Notes under the pieces: model-generated | Databases searched by the model: none | Seen by the model: the letters and a program-made list of their open reading frames with translations, nothing else | Told to the model about the DNA's origin: nothing | Program-made: the position numbers and the translations under genes | Assembly: GCA_050633525.1 (NCBI GenBank) | Contig: JBOEGR010000018.1 | Span: 124,001-188,000 of the forward strand | Length of the DNA stretch: 64,000 bases | Source of the DNA: CANLBN01 sp050633525 | GTDB taxonomy: Bacteria > Pseudomonadota > Gammaproteobacteria > Pseudomonadales > Cellvibrionaceae | Direction of reading: 5' to 3' | Shown here: one piece after another, positions 1-9,241 of the stretch | Numbering within the stretch: position 1 is the stretch's first letter | Layout of the letters: the number at the start of each line of letters is the position of its first letter

Positions 1-121
1 CTTGATCTTCGGTGAGATTGCCAACCGCCACAGATTTAGCCTGCATCTGCCAGTCTAAGATTTTGGATTTCTCTAAGGTATAGGCTGCGTTTATAAAATC
101 ATCGGATAAATAACTACCCAT
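1..121 (-). CDS. Unknown protein, N-terminal fragment (runs off the window)
   Basis: A reading frame starts at ATG 121-119 and stays open to the window edge for 40 codons (MGSYLSDDFINAAYTLEK and onward). A GAGG Shine-Dalgarno lies 6-9 nt upstream. An in-frame ATG at 133 is also possible but overlaps that Shine-Dalgarno. The product is not recognised. It is oriented like the J-domain operon upstream and could be a backbone gene of the element. Confidence 0.5.
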   Translation of the reverse strand, partial: MGSYLSDDFINAAYTLEKSKILDWQMQAKSVAVGNLTEDQ

Positions 122-148
122 CGCGCACCTCATTTACGGGTGCGCCGC

Positions 149-197
149 GCTTTACTACAGTAAAGCAGGAAGCAAGATTAAGGTATTTAATCTTGCT
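149..197. repeat. Two perfect inverted repeats (8 bp and 11 bp arms)
   Basis: Arms 149-156/159-166 enclose 2 nt. Arms 171-181/187-197 enclose 5 nt and are perfect over 11 bp. They lie in the 250-bp gap between the 212-residue gene and the fragment at the window edge. The second has a short T-run on the plus side only, so it is a poor terminator for the minus-strand genes. An operator, RNA stem or processing site is possible. Confidence 0.6.
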
Positions 198-368
198 TTG
201 ATTAATACAGTGGTAATGTCCATTCCTTGACATTTAATATCCTCAATAGCGCATGGCTGACCCTGTTGTCCCTGCCGCCCAATATTTACGCGCAGCAGTT
301 GCTTATCACGTTTACATACAATTTATAGAAAGAATCTTAATGATTGGTTAATAAAAAATATAATGCTT

Positions 369-1004
369 TTAATGATTTTTTGATGTTTCCTGTAACAGTG
401 CCATAATTTTGATTGCAGTATCAATCGACACATCAGATAGTTTGAGATCACAAGATAAACTACCATAGCCATTTGTTTCTATTTTACCGCTGCGATAATT
501 GCTGCCTTCTTCTGGTCTGTAAATATGATAGGTGCGGCTGGTGCTGTGGCGGTTATCGTGATAATCCCGTAAATCTGGCATAACACAGCGCAAAACATGT
601 TCCACCTGTTCTATTTGCTCAATCCTATCTTTATATCGCTGCGCTGCTTCTTCGGCTTTAACCAGCATTTTTTCATAGTCCGGTAATAATCGCCTCTGAA
701 TATCTGCGGCAATATGGCGCGGGTTTCGAGTGGGTGAAACATTAATCGAGGGACTGGAAGATGGCAGATACGCATGGCGCTGCTGCTGCCAGCTCAAGCC
801 ATAATCAGGGCATTCACCGCTAATCGTGACTTTGCCTTTACTTCTATAACTTTGATAAAGCCTTATGGCTTTGTAATGATCGCCAAGAATACGTACTCCT
901 TGATACTGCTTGTCAGTATCAACGGGGCGGCGGTCAACCCGCCACCCGTCAGGCATATAATGCGCTATGTATGCTGCCAACTTTAAAAGATCGTCATAAT
1001 TCAT
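369..1004 (-). CDS. Hypothetical element protein, 211 aa
   Basis: Not recognised. It is a soluble, charged protein with a central helical segment rich in Glu, Gln and Arg (about residues 105-135) that may form a coiled coil. The ATG at 1004 is preferred to the GTG at 1007 because a GGGGG Shine-Dalgarno sits 5 nt upstream of it. It is the last gene of a tight minus-strand run (65-aa protein, J-domain protein, this gene), separated from the J-domain gene by 9 bp, so it is probably cotranscribed. Confidence 0.7.
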   Translation of the reverse strand: MNYDDLLKLAAYIAHYMPDGWRVDRRPVDTDKQYQGVRILGDHYKAIRLYQSYRSKGKVTISGECPDYGLSWQQQRHAYLPSSSPSINVSPTRNPRHIAADIQRRLLPDYEKMLVKAEEAAQRYKDRIEQIEQVEHVLRCVMPDLRDYHDNRHSTSRTYHIYRPEEGSNYRSGKIETNGYGSLSCDLKLSDVSIDTAIKIMALLQETSKNH

Positions 1005-1013
1005 CACTACCCC

Positions 1014-1532
1014 CTATGCTTTGGCATGTTTAAGCTGATAATCACGGCGCGTATGGGGTTTACTGCTGCCGTATTTATCGCGGATTTCATCCATGCTTAA
1101 ACTGCCACGGCTGGAACTTCTCCAATCATCAGGACGAAAATACCACTGCTTTTTCTTTGAGGCGTATTTAAAACCAGCTTCTTTTAAAATCTCCTTATGG
1201 CGTTTTGTTTCACCGGATACCCACACCCAAGCCCCACAAATTTCTATATCCAAGCCCTCAAGACTAATGATTTTATTGAGGACTTCGTTCACGGCTTCGG
1301 AATAATTCTGTTCTCCTTCGCTATTATCGCTTTGATGGTCACTTGCTGGAATCTCGCCACTATAATCTTTTAACACCGCATAAGCTTCATTAATCATTTT
1401 CATCATATCGGCCCCTGCGGGATTCTTATCGGGGTGATATTTTTGGGCGGCTAATCGGTAGGCTTTTTTAATCTCGGCTGGTGTTACTGTTCCAGTAAGG
1501 TTTAATAATCGAGCTGCGTCTTTAATATTCAT
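1014..1532 (-). CDS. J-domain (DnaJ-like) protein, 172 aa
   Basis: Residues about 1-57 form a J domain with the diagnostic HPDK motif (YHPDKNPAG), which stimulates the ATPase of DnaK-type chaperones. The Gly/Phe, zinc-finger and C-terminal substrate domains of true DnaJ are missing. Residues about 75-155 form a separate small domain with WVWVSGET and KKKQWYFRP motifs. Stand-alone J proteins of this design are common in plasmids and integrative elements, where their role is unclear. It sits between two small element genes in the same orientation. Confidence 0.85.
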   Translation of the reverse strand: MNIKDAARLLNLTGTVTPAEIKKAYRLAAQKYHPDKNPAGADMMKMINEAYAVLKDYSGEIPASDHQSDNSEGEQNYSEAVNEVLNKIISLEGLDIEICGAWVWVSGETKRHKEILKEAGFKYASKKKQWYFRPDDWRSSSRGSLSMDEIRDKYGSSKPHTRRDYQLKHAKA

Positions 1533-1537
1533 GGCTC

Positions 1538-1726
1538 TTACTCTCCCTTTGCATTGATAATAAGGGTGTTAAGAGACCAGCCGCATAGACAGACCAGCGT
1601 ATCATCTATAGCATTTTTCTCTTTGTCTGTTGCCTGCTTGTATCGTTTTTTGAGCAAATCACTTTGCTTATCTCTGTTTGCATCATCGCTCCACATTTCT
1701 TCAAAAATTATTTCTATCAAGTTCAT
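1538..1726 (-). CDS. Small hypothetical protein, 62 aa
   Basis: Not recognised. It is a short acidic protein beginning MNLIEIIFEEMWSDD. The ATG at 1726 is chosen over the GTG at 1735 because AAAGGTG lies about 7 nt upstream of the ATG. It is the first gene of the minus-strand J-domain cluster, with 5 bp to the next gene. The leader upstream is the structured block 1740-2010. Confidence 0.6.
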   Translation of the reverse strand: MNLIEIIFEEMWSDDANRDKQSDLLKKRYKQATDKEKNAIDDTLVCLCGWSLNTLIINAKGE

Positions 1727-1739
1727 GGTCGTCACCTTT

Positions 1740-2010
1740 CTTTAAATCGGTTTAAGGGTTTTAAGCGAAGCGTCTTGAACGCCGCGCATGAAACTCTGTC
1801 CGACTGGCGAAGTCCGGGTGTGCAAGTGTCAAAACAGGGGGAACCGCCCGGGCTGCACAAATGACCAGCGGGAATGCGGAAGATTGGGGGATATTTTGAT
1901 ACGCGCTGAGGGCAGCGCCCTAAGCAAGGTAAAGTTTTTAAAGTGCGTATTTATACGCTGTGATAAATGGCAAGCGGAGCGCGGCAGGCATTAGGGTAAT
2001 GTCCGTAAAG
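1740..2010 (+). other. Structured non-coding block (candidate RNA or oriT)
   Basis: About 320 bp (1727-2047) lie between genes and hold no convincing reading frame. Several hairpins can be drawn: TGTGCA/TGCACA around 1819-1858 enclosing a G/C-rich loop; 1903-1908/1913-1918 (6 bp, loop AGGG); 1945-1950/1953-1958 (6 bp, loop TT); and a bulged stem near 1988-2003. Richness in GC stems against an AT-rich background suggests a structured RNA or a transfer origin. Strand is uncertain; GCGA and GGAA loops read on the plus strand. Confidence 0.4.
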
Positions 2011-2047
2011 GATAGAAGAGAATTTTAAGCAATAAAATAGAGAAAAC

Positions 2048-5000
2048 TTAAGAATACCTACCAAAGACAGCGCTCTCTACATCTTGGGATTTAATATTTT
2101 TAGCATATTTCACTTCAAGATTCTTCTTCTCAATAGCTAGTTCCGAAATTAATTTAGGAAATTCTGTACCTCTCAATACTGCGGGCATCAAAAGGAATTT
2201 TTGATGCTGTTGATAGTCACGAAGAAATCGTTCTAAATTAACTCCATCTTTTGGTGTCATCATCGTAAAGCGGATTGGAGAAGAAGTGACTTCATCTTGC
2301 CCTAAAAACTCTCTATTAGATGGGTTTGACGTTACTAAAAAATAGTAATAATTTGGGTTTTCATCGGTTAGCTTTTTAACTACAGATAAATATATTTCTT
2401 CATTTGCATCGATAGATCCAAATCTTTCTTTCCATCTTGTGAAGATTTTTCTAGCGCCTTTTTCATCATGAAAAGCAAAAGCTAAAATTGGAGGGCCTGA
2501 CGGATACTGAGCAAATGCCACACCTTGCCATCGAGCTTCATTCCAACAATGGAGATCAATGACAGAATTAATATTCAAATCACGGTGATTATTGATATGA
2601 GAAAGGCTAGTACGACCTTCTTCTCTTGTTTCCGAATCTTGATTGGGAAGCTCTATTTTTTGAATTTCTTGTCGGTTATCGAAAACTTCATATTGCTTAC
2701 TTGCAAAATCTTGCCAATCATTAAGGGTAGAAAAATCACTTTTAGTTAGGCGATTTCGGCTATTTGTTATTAACATAGCCATAGTTATACGGTAATGAAC
2801 TGCTTCATTTTCGTATAACCCAGAAAACAACCTATCCATATCATTTACAAAACAGGTTGCACATAGTGTTTTATGGCAAATTTCAGTAATAAATGAACCT
2901 ATAGTTTGTTGATGTTTATATGAATTAGGCATCAGAGATATCGGCCATTTCAACTGGGCCTTCATTTCATATTTGTCAATATCAAGGGAAGGAAAGGAAA
3001 CTGTATCACTTTCGATTATTGTTATGATCAAGGACTCGGTATGAGGCGCTATACTTTTTTCTAAAGTTGTCGAGAAAAAAGCTTCTAAACAGCCAAGAAC
3101 AACCTCAGCCAAAATTATTGATATGTGGCTACTCTCAAAACATACTTCGATAGTCATACCAAGAATTTTAGTTCTAAATATTTCTTTTCCCTCATTTAGA
3201 ATTAAAGATCGATTCAATGCAGTAGCTACTGGTTGACTAGCTAGTAACGAGAAGAATTTTTCTATATCTTTATTAGGCTCAGTTTCAGGAAACCCTTCAT
3301 CTGACTTTATAAAGTCTATTGAGTATCCAAATGCACGTAAAAGGCCAGAGCGGGAGGTAAACATACCTAATGCTTCTAGAATATCAGGTAGAGTTACAAG
3401 TTTATGAAGAGTTTGGACATCCATATTAAGAAACCAACTACTTATACCCGCATCCAATTCTATCAACCATTCCTCTATGTTAGTCTTTGATTCATCACTC
3501 AAAGGAATGGTTAGGGCAAAGTGCCCTAGTAGTTGTCTTGCCATTAAAAAATCAGGCAAGTGTCCTAACTCTAAGGAAATCCATGCCCATAGCTTCATTA
3601 CAGGCATAATTACCGGAGAGATTTCGTTATTCTCTTCACCTTCAATTGTTAAGGCAGTGATTAGTGAAAGACAGCTCGCTCTAGCAGCCCATAGTAGCCC
3701 TGCGCTCTTGTACGAGAGGGTTAACAATTTTAACGCTTCAATCAGGTCATCGCTACACTCTTCTTTAGAAAGCAATAATGCAGCTTTGCCTAATAACTTA
3801 ATTATTTCTAAATTTTCTGAAAAGTCTAACTTCTGTGCCTGCTTCAAAAGAACAAGAGCACCTTCTACTTCACCTGTTCTCTCTATTACAAAATCAGCGA
3901 CTTGTTCAACTAACTTTTTGTATGCGGGATCATTACTGGCTATAAGACCAGCAACGTCGATCATTTGTATTAGGTTTTCCGCTCTATACTCACCTAACCC
4001 TTTTGCAGCTTCTAAAATCAAAGAAAATTCTAACCATATTTCTTCAAATTCACCTTTCTTGTCATCCAGAAAAAGCTCATGCATTTGAATAATGGCAATT
4101 GATGTTCTAGCTTCTAATGAATTATTAGGATTATCTATATCATCAGCAACTTTTTTAAGTATCTGCTTTAGCTCATGAGTTCGTGCGTCAAATTGACTAT
4201 TTTCTCTTGAAAGATGTTTGTGAATTATAGAATTAAAAAGTAATGCATGGATGTTGCACAGAAGCCCTAAGTTTTTTGCCTGATCTGATCTGATTGCGAA
4301 ATCCTTAAAGCTATCGTATGAGTTACACAAAAATTCTATATCATCAAACCACCAAAAAGCTGTCCAAATATGATCATATCTGGCTTCAAGTTGCTGTTTG
4401 TATACGCCATCAGCATCTGCCAATCTTACTGCTCTAAGAAATCTACCGTCAGTTTCTGTTCTTGGGCGCTCTAAATTCCTTGATAGTTTTGCAGCAACCA
4501 ATGCTTCGGTTACGCGCTGCTGCTCCATTCCTATATACATATCCGGGTCTTCGATTGACTTCTCTATATCTGCTAATTGCCTAGTTCGGGAATAATCATC
4601 AGGCCCTAGTCTTAACGGGTCGCTTTTTGCTTCACCAACATGTAAATAGTTAAAAGCAATATCACGGCGATCTTTATCTATCACTTCATTGACAATCCAT
4701 GACCGATCTAGAATTTCTACAGGGACACCAAATTTATCCTTAAGCTCTTGTTCTATACGACTACGATCTTTTGACCTAGTAAACCGACTTGTAATGAAAG
4801 TTATATGGTTATAGGTTCTACCAGTTTGAATTAGCCCCTCTACGTCAGATTTGACTTTTTTCGTCCAAGTTTTCTGTGCGCTTATGAGGAATGCCCATCT
4901 TTCAGTATCAGAATTTGGTTTGCCGATATAAAGTGTTGAAATGTCAGAAGCTACGGTAAAGGTTTCTGTATCCGCTTTGCTATCTCCACCACCATCAGGC

Positions 5001-5233
5001 CCGCTTTGTGGGCGTAAATTTGGGCAAATAACTCTCTCGCAAAGCTTCCTACAAAAAACTTCAAATTCATGAGTAAGGTTATGAGGCGTTATGGATTCTA
5101 AATAGTGCTCAAAAACGGCTGATTCTAAGTGGTAAGCAACTCTATCATCGGTATCAGAGTAACATTCTGGGCGTAAATCTCTCATAAACTCAGAGGGTGA
5201 TAGCCCTTTATTCACTTTACCTTTTTTTTTCAC
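2048..5233 (-). CDS. Large nuclease-like protein with helical C-terminal region, 1061 aa (candidate defence effector)
   Basis: Residues about 50-190 resemble an Mrr-type restriction-endonuclease fold: an acidic GPDGGGDSKAD segment (80-88) is followed by a hydrophobic strand and SAQK (118-121), then a Lys/Arg-rich helix and ITFITSRF. The usual Glu of an E-x-K motif is not evident, so catalysis is uncertain. Residues about 200-1061 are mostly helical and Leu/Ala-rich, resembling TPR-like repeats, with no clear motif. The start is GTG 5233 with AGGA 7-8 nt upstream. The gene lies 142 bp downstream of the helicase-nuclease gene in the same orientation. I infer a two-gene defence operon; no named system is recognised. 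Confidence 0.7.
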   Translation of the reverse strand: MKKKGKVNKGLSPSEFMRDLRPECYSDTDDRVAYHLESAVFEHYLESITPHNLTHEFEVFCRKLCERVICPNLRPQSGPDGGGDSKADTETFTVASDISTLYIGKPNSDTERWAFLISAQKTWTKKVKSDVEGLIQTGRTYNHITFITSRFTRSKDRSRIEQELKDKFGVPVEILDRSWIVNEVIDKDRRDIAFNYLHVGEAKSDPLRLGPDDYSRTRQLADIEKSIEDPDMYIGMEQQRVTEALVAAKLSRNLERPRTETDGRFLRAVRLADADGVYKQQLEARYDHIWTAFWWFDDIEFLCNSYDSFKDFAIRSDQAKNLGLLCNIHALLFNSIIHKHLSRENSQFDARTHELKQILKKVADDIDNPNNSLEARTSIAIIQMHELFLDDKKGEFEEIWLEFSLILEAAKGLGEYRAENLIQMIDVAGLIASNDPAYKKLVEQVADFVIERTGEVEGALVLLKQAQKLDFSENLEIIKLLGKAALLLSKEECSDDLIEALKLLTLSYKSAGLLWAARASCLSLITALTIEGEENNEISPVIMPVMKLWAWISLELGHLPDFLMARQLLGHFALTIPLSDESKTNIEEWLIELDAGISSWFLNMDVQTLHKLVTLPDILEALGMFTSRSGLLRAFGYSIDFIKSDEGFPETEPNKDIEKFFSLLASQPVATALNRSLILNEGKEIFRTKILGMTIEVCFESSHISIILAEVVLGCLEAFFSTTLEKSIAPHTESLIITIIESDTVSFPSLDIDKYEMKAQLKWPISLMPNSYKHQQTIGSFITEICHKTLCATCFVNDMDRLFSGLYENEAVHYRITMAMLITNSRNRLTKSDFSTLNDWQDFASKQYEVFDNRQEIQKIELPNQDSETREEGRTSLSHINNHRDLNINSVIDLHCWNEARWQGVAFAQYPSGPPILAFAFHDEKGARKIFTRWKERFGSIDANEEIYLSVVKKLTDENPNYYYFLVTSNPSNREFLGQDEVTSSPIRFTMMTPKDGVNLERFLRDYQQHQKFLLMPAVLRGTEFPKLISELAIEKKNLEVKYAKNIKSQDVESAVFGRYS

Positions 5234-5375
5234 TCTATTTTCCTAATTCAAAGTTAAAGAACGGAAGCGTCGATTGATATCCTGCTGGGGTATCAAAGTA
5301 AGGATTTCATATCTCAACAGAGCGATCTTCATTCAATGTATTTTATTACTGGCAATATCTATTGTTTAAATTTAT

Positions 5376-7841
5376 TTATTTCACAGGAATAGAAAATGTA
5401 TCAACAAATGCATCATTATTTAAACCAAACTGTCCTAGGCGTTTAGCCACTTCGGAAATATTTTCTGCAACATCAGGGTCAACAAGTTGTTTAGAAAAGT
5501 TTCGCAGATTTTCACGAAGCTTTTCTAAACCAATCATATTAATCACACGCATTCCATCAATGGGGCTTGCCCCTTGTCCAAGCACATGCTCTGGATGAAT
5601 CATAATAGGTGTAGATGCGGATACTGGGTATCGTTTCGCAAACCAGTCCCTTGATTGACCAAGCTGGCCTGCATTAGCCTTTGATATTCCATTCTCTGTT
5701 GTGCACCCATTTTTGCATTCAATAATAAGAAAATGGCCATTTTGCAAAGCCCAAAGGTTATCCGGCCCTTCCCGATAATCTTTTTCGGGTCTTTGTCCCT
5801 TGATCCCAAGAAACCATGCGAGATCATTGACTGCCGCTTCAAATGTATTCGATGTATCAGGTAGGAATTGAAGATCACTACAAAGCCCGTCTGCAAATAA
5901 TTTCATTTGGGTACTATCAAGGAATTTCTGTCTATGGATATCAACAAGAGAAGCTGCTTGCTGGCCTGTTGATGGTTTTAGTATTTTATATTTTGTACCA
6001 GTCATCGGTTTGGTAACTCCTGGTTCCATTCCGTGGGCTACCATTAATGTTTTTTGTGCACCTTGAGCGTCAATGTGATGTTGAAACGCTGCTTTCCGGG
6101 ATAATAACCACGCTTTAATAGGTGTATCTTTGACAGAATTGATCGCTGTATCAAGTACTACAAGTGCATTATCGTGTTGATTAGCGCGAGAAAAATCAAA
6201 TGCTGCACGAATAGCAAGCTTGCCTTCATCAAGCCTTAGTTCATCATCAGCTTCTAAATTAAGGAGCGCCTTTTTACTGACCTTTATCCAGTTTGGGTCA
6301 CGGCTGAGACATTGAAGAATAACACTTTTAATATCGTCCAGTGATGGCTTATTGAGCCTCTTAGCAATTTGACGGGAAAGCTCAAGCTGGGCTTTAGTAG
6401 CTGGGGTCAACATCTCTTGTCCTTCCGGTGACCTAAGCCTACTCGTAAGCTTCGCTCCCATTAAAAGCACAGCACAATAGTCTTCATTTGACCTTACGCC
6501 ACGCCCCATTCCTTGTTCTATACGTTCGATTTGTCTGCGCAAATTCATGGTAGTACCACTTAATACTTCACTATCTACCATATCGGTGTAAGAACTGACC
6601 TCCGGTAAATCAGCGATCACAAGGACTCGGCAAGCACCACCGGGTAGGTCAATACCATCGTATCTGTTAATTAAAATGGTAAGCCCTACATGCTCATTGC
6701 GCATTCTGTCGATACCGCCTGCAACAGCATCATTAATCAAAACTTGATCAGCATTATTCCATTCATCTGCGGCTGACTCTGAAGGAACAATCACTAATAC
6801 ATTAACTTGCTTTGATAATTCAGATAACAAGCCCTTAATATCAACAGTTGTTATATCAGAGTTTAACTCATGCGGCATAAGTATCATCCGCTCACCCATT
6901 GATTGAGACGATGATGGCACTATTGGCTTAGCTAAAGAATCTGGATTTGCACCAAAGTGAGTAACAATCACACTATCGTCCGCCAATGTTGCCGTCATAT
7001 AAATTCGACGGGTTGCTCGACGGAATGACTGGATTGTATCTGTTGCCGGAAAGTGAGGTTCTATTTCAAGACGTTGCCCACCAATTACACAACGGCATTG
7101 ACTTAAAATCTCCGCTAAAAAAGGAAAGGTGAACTGAAGCTCTTCATCTTGTTTATGCTGGTGTAAAATCTGAAGGATTTGAGGCAGTCTTTCTTCCCAA
7201 GCCCAAAATGGTACTTCAATATAACTACGCGGGTCTCCGGCTTCAATATCTAAAAAACGTGCTGGGTTATACCCTTTCAAATCCTCTGCAAGAGCACTGA
7301 ATATTCCATGATACGCTTCATGAGTGTTACGAAGACTTATTCTAAATTGGTCAGTAATTGTTGAAATACAAGCATGCGCATCATCAACAACAAGGGTTCC
7401 GATATTAATCTGACTTGAACCTACCCCAAAGACAGACTTTCCATTAAAAAGCTTATATATATTTATAACACAGATCTTTTCTCCAGCAGCGTAATCTGGA
7501 TCGCGTGGATCATCAGTAACATCTATGCCAAGCGCTTGAGCTTCCAACATTACTTGTCTTGCTAACTGCTTGTCTGGCGCTACAAAAAGAGCTGGGCCTT
7601 TGCCTTCATTAAGAGAACTTTGTAAAAGAAGAAGCCCAACAAGGGTTTTACCACTTCCTACATTTAGCTTGATGACATTATCCTGATTATCTCTACAGTC
7701 AAACCAACTATTAAGAACTTCTGTTTGAATATCACGAGGGAAAGAGAAATTTGATTTACGATTTAATGTAAAAAAAATGTCACGCGGATGCAGGACAACT
7801 TCATCATCACCGTCCAGCATATCGGAAAAGTCTATCGACAT
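5376..7841 (-). CDS. SF2 helicase fused to a C-terminal PD-(D/E)xK nuclease, 821 aa
   Basis: The N-terminal helicase has Walker A GSGKT (62-66) and a DDAH Walker B variant (153-156). A TATLADDS motif III and a motif VI of form QGMGRGVR, resembling Rad3/DinG-type C-terminal helicase domains, follow. Near residues 690-720 a GPDNLW segment followed by FLIIECKNG gives the D...ExK pattern of a PD-(D/E)xK nuclease. AAGGGGATC lies just upstream of the ATG. It is the first gene of a pair with the 1061-aa protein. Helicase plus nuclease pairs in mobile islands are typical of anti-phage systems; that role is inferred. Confidence 0.85.
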   Translation of the reverse strand: MSIDFSDMLDGDDEVVLHPRDIFFTLNRKSNFSFPRDIQTEVLNSWFDCRDNQDNVIKLNVGSGKTLVGLLLLQSSLNEGKGPALFVAPDKQLARQVMLEAQALGIDVTDDPRDPDYAAGEKICVINIYKLFNGKSVFGVGSSQINIGTLVVDDAHACISTITDQFRISLRNTHEAYHGIFSALAEDLKGYNPARFLDIEAGDPRSYIEVPFWAWEERLPQILQILHQHKQDEELQFTFPFLAEILSQCRCVIGGQRLEIEPHFPATDTIQSFRRATRRIYMTATLADDSVIVTHFGANPDSLAKPIVPSSSQSMGERMILMPHELNSDITTVDIKGLLSELSKQVNVLVIVPSESAADEWNNADQVLINDAVAGGIDRMRNEHVGLTILINRYDGIDLPGGACRVLVIADLPEVSSYTDMVDSEVLSGTTMNLRRQIERIEQGMGRGVRSNEDYCAVLLMGAKLTSRLRSPEGQEMLTPATKAQLELSRQIAKRLNKPSLDDIKSVILQCLSRDPNWIKVSKKALLNLEADDELRLDEGKLAIRAAFDFSRANQHDNALVVLDTAINSVKDTPIKAWLLSRKAAFQHHIDAQGAQKTLMVAHGMEPGVTKPMTGTKYKILKPSTGQQAASLVDIHRQKFLDSTQMKLFADGLCSDLQFLPDTSNTFEAAVNDLAWFLGIKGQRPEKDYREGPDNLWALQNGHFLIIECKNGCTTENGISKANAGQLGQSRDWFAKRYPVSASTPIMIHPEHVLGQGASPIDGMRVINMIGLEKLRENLRNFSKQLVDPDVAENISEVAKRLGQFGLNNDAFVDTFSIPVK

Positions 7842-7974
7842 TATAATGATCCCCTTATCGTTTTTAGGTTTCTATCTTGCCACTCTAATATATCAACAAT
7901 TTTTGCTTTAACCACATAGACCTATACTACCAAACAATTGTGCTGAATAGCGTGCCATTTGGTAATGTAAACAT

Positions 7975-8550
7975 TTACAGTCTCCAAGGGCTTTCCTTGG
8001 TCGTCGTCCACTGGCGAAACAGTGGTCATGATTAAGCTGTGATCAGCTTACGGCATCCAATCCGCGCAGGGTTGGCCTTAATGGAATTATTGAGGGGATT
8101 GCATAAGGGGGAGCAAATATCCCCCTTTGCTACATGGTTTAGTCCAGATGGAGAGGTCATATCTCCAAACTGGTCAGGGTGTCGGGGCATGAAAGCCCTG
8201 ATTAGTGATTAATCAGCTATCAGATTATGCATGGTGTGGTGCAGGTAGGAGAAGGCAACTCTCCTAAACCCTGCGAGTGATCTTAAACGGCGATACGTTT
8301 GATTGGTTCATGTCTGGCTCGATGCCAAACTGAACCACCGCCAGAGGGATGCAACGGGAGAATGCAATGATCTCCCTTGCCAAGATGGTGCTGCGTATTA
8401 CAGCAGCACACATCTTGCCGCCCCTAATGCAGAGCAGGTTCAGGAAAAAATGAGGTTTGTATGACAATATTCTGGATCGGTGCAGCTAAGGATCATAGGG
8501 CGGGATGCCTCGGTGCAGAGGGTCACGCAGGTCTAATTTATGAGCAGAAA
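7975..8550 (+). ncRNA. Candidate large structured RNA (about 0.55-0.6 kb)
   Basis: The 881 bp between the helicase gene and radC have no credible reading frame but are full of hairpins. Stems: 7984-7989/7995-8000; 8008-8013/8020-8025; 8033-8039/8044-8050; 8057-8063/8069-8075; 8105-8112/8120-8127; 8150-8154/8162-8166 within 8144-8147/8170-8173; 8185-8188/8195-8198; 8199-8204/8210-8215; 8246-8252/8260-8266 within 8241-8245/8270-8274; 8285-8289/8296-8300; 8315-8318/8324-8327 within 8305-8310/8331-8336; 8356-8361/8371-8376; 8382-8394/8403-8416; and long-range 8418-8423/8498-8503. Loops read GCGAAA, GCAAATA, ATGAAA and GCGATA on the plus strand, favouring a plus-strand RNA. A TTGACA at 8553 may start a radC promoter. 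Size and architecture recall giant RNAs such as GOLLD or ROOL; identity is not established. Confidence 0.65.
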
Positions 8551-8722
8551 CCTTGACACTATTGTACTGGCACGATGGTTATTATGATCACCATAGAATA
8601 ATAGTTACTGAGCTTTATAATAAGTGGATTTTTACGCCGCGCTTTTGGTGTTTCCCGGAAATGGCGCGTGGCTGGTGTACAACAATGACATTGCTCAACA
8701 CCAAACTCAGAAAGATAAGGAA

Positions 8723-9163
8723 ATGTCAGATCAGGAGATTATCAACCAAGCCCTTGCCATACTCGAAAGCCGCCTACAAATACCCGAACATACCGCTAAC
8801 GCCGCCACCGATACGGTTAATTATTTAAAACTTCAATATGCAGGGTTAGAACATGAGTCTTTTCGTGTCATGTTTCTCAACCAAAGGCATGAGTTAATTC
8901 AAACAGAAGAATTATCTCGCGGCACAATCGACAGTGCGGCTATCTATCCTCGTGAAGTGGTCAAGGCGACTTTACAGTTTAATGCGGCTGCGGTCATCCT
9001 TAGCCACAACCACCCATCCGGCAATAGTGATCCCAGTCATGCGGATAGAGATATTACACAGCACCTTGTTGACGCGCTAAACCTCATTGATGTGCGAGTG
9101 CTGGATCATATTATTATCGGCGGGGATAACAGCTATTCATTTGCGGAACATGGGTTGGTCTAG
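8723..9163 (+). CDS. radC: RadC-family JAB/MPN domain protein, short form, 146 aa
   Basis: The JAMM metal-binding motif is visible as SHNHPSGNSDPSHAD, with the upstream Glu of the fold around EELSRG. It has only a short N-terminal extension instead of the helix-hairpin-helix region of chromosomal RadC (about 220 aa). Such short RadC proteins are typical of plasmids and integrative elements; the biochemical role is unknown despite the DNA-repair name. The ATG at 8723 follows AAGG and excludes a longer upstream frame that would run into the structured-RNA region. Confidence 0.9.
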   Translation: MSDQEIINQALAILESRLQIPEHTANAATDTVNYLKLQYAGLEHESFRVMFLNQRHELIQTEELSRGTIDSAAIYPREVVKATLQFNAAAVILSHNHPSGNSDPSHADRDITQHLVDALNLIDVRVLDHIIIGGDNSYSFAEHGLV

Positions 9164-9241
9164 CTGCATACATCAACGTGGATAATTGATAGCATTGTCT
9201 TATAAATCATTGTCAATAGAACAAGCCGGAACACAAAAACT

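Noticed and set aside
3477..4088. 203-codon plus-strand frame opposite the 1061-aa protein
   Set aside because: Antisense of a larger well-formed gene with its own ribosome site; no domain recognised.
8264..8467. 67-codon minus-strand frame within the structured region
   Set aside because: No ribosome site or recognisable domain; the region is better explained by plus-strand RNA stems.
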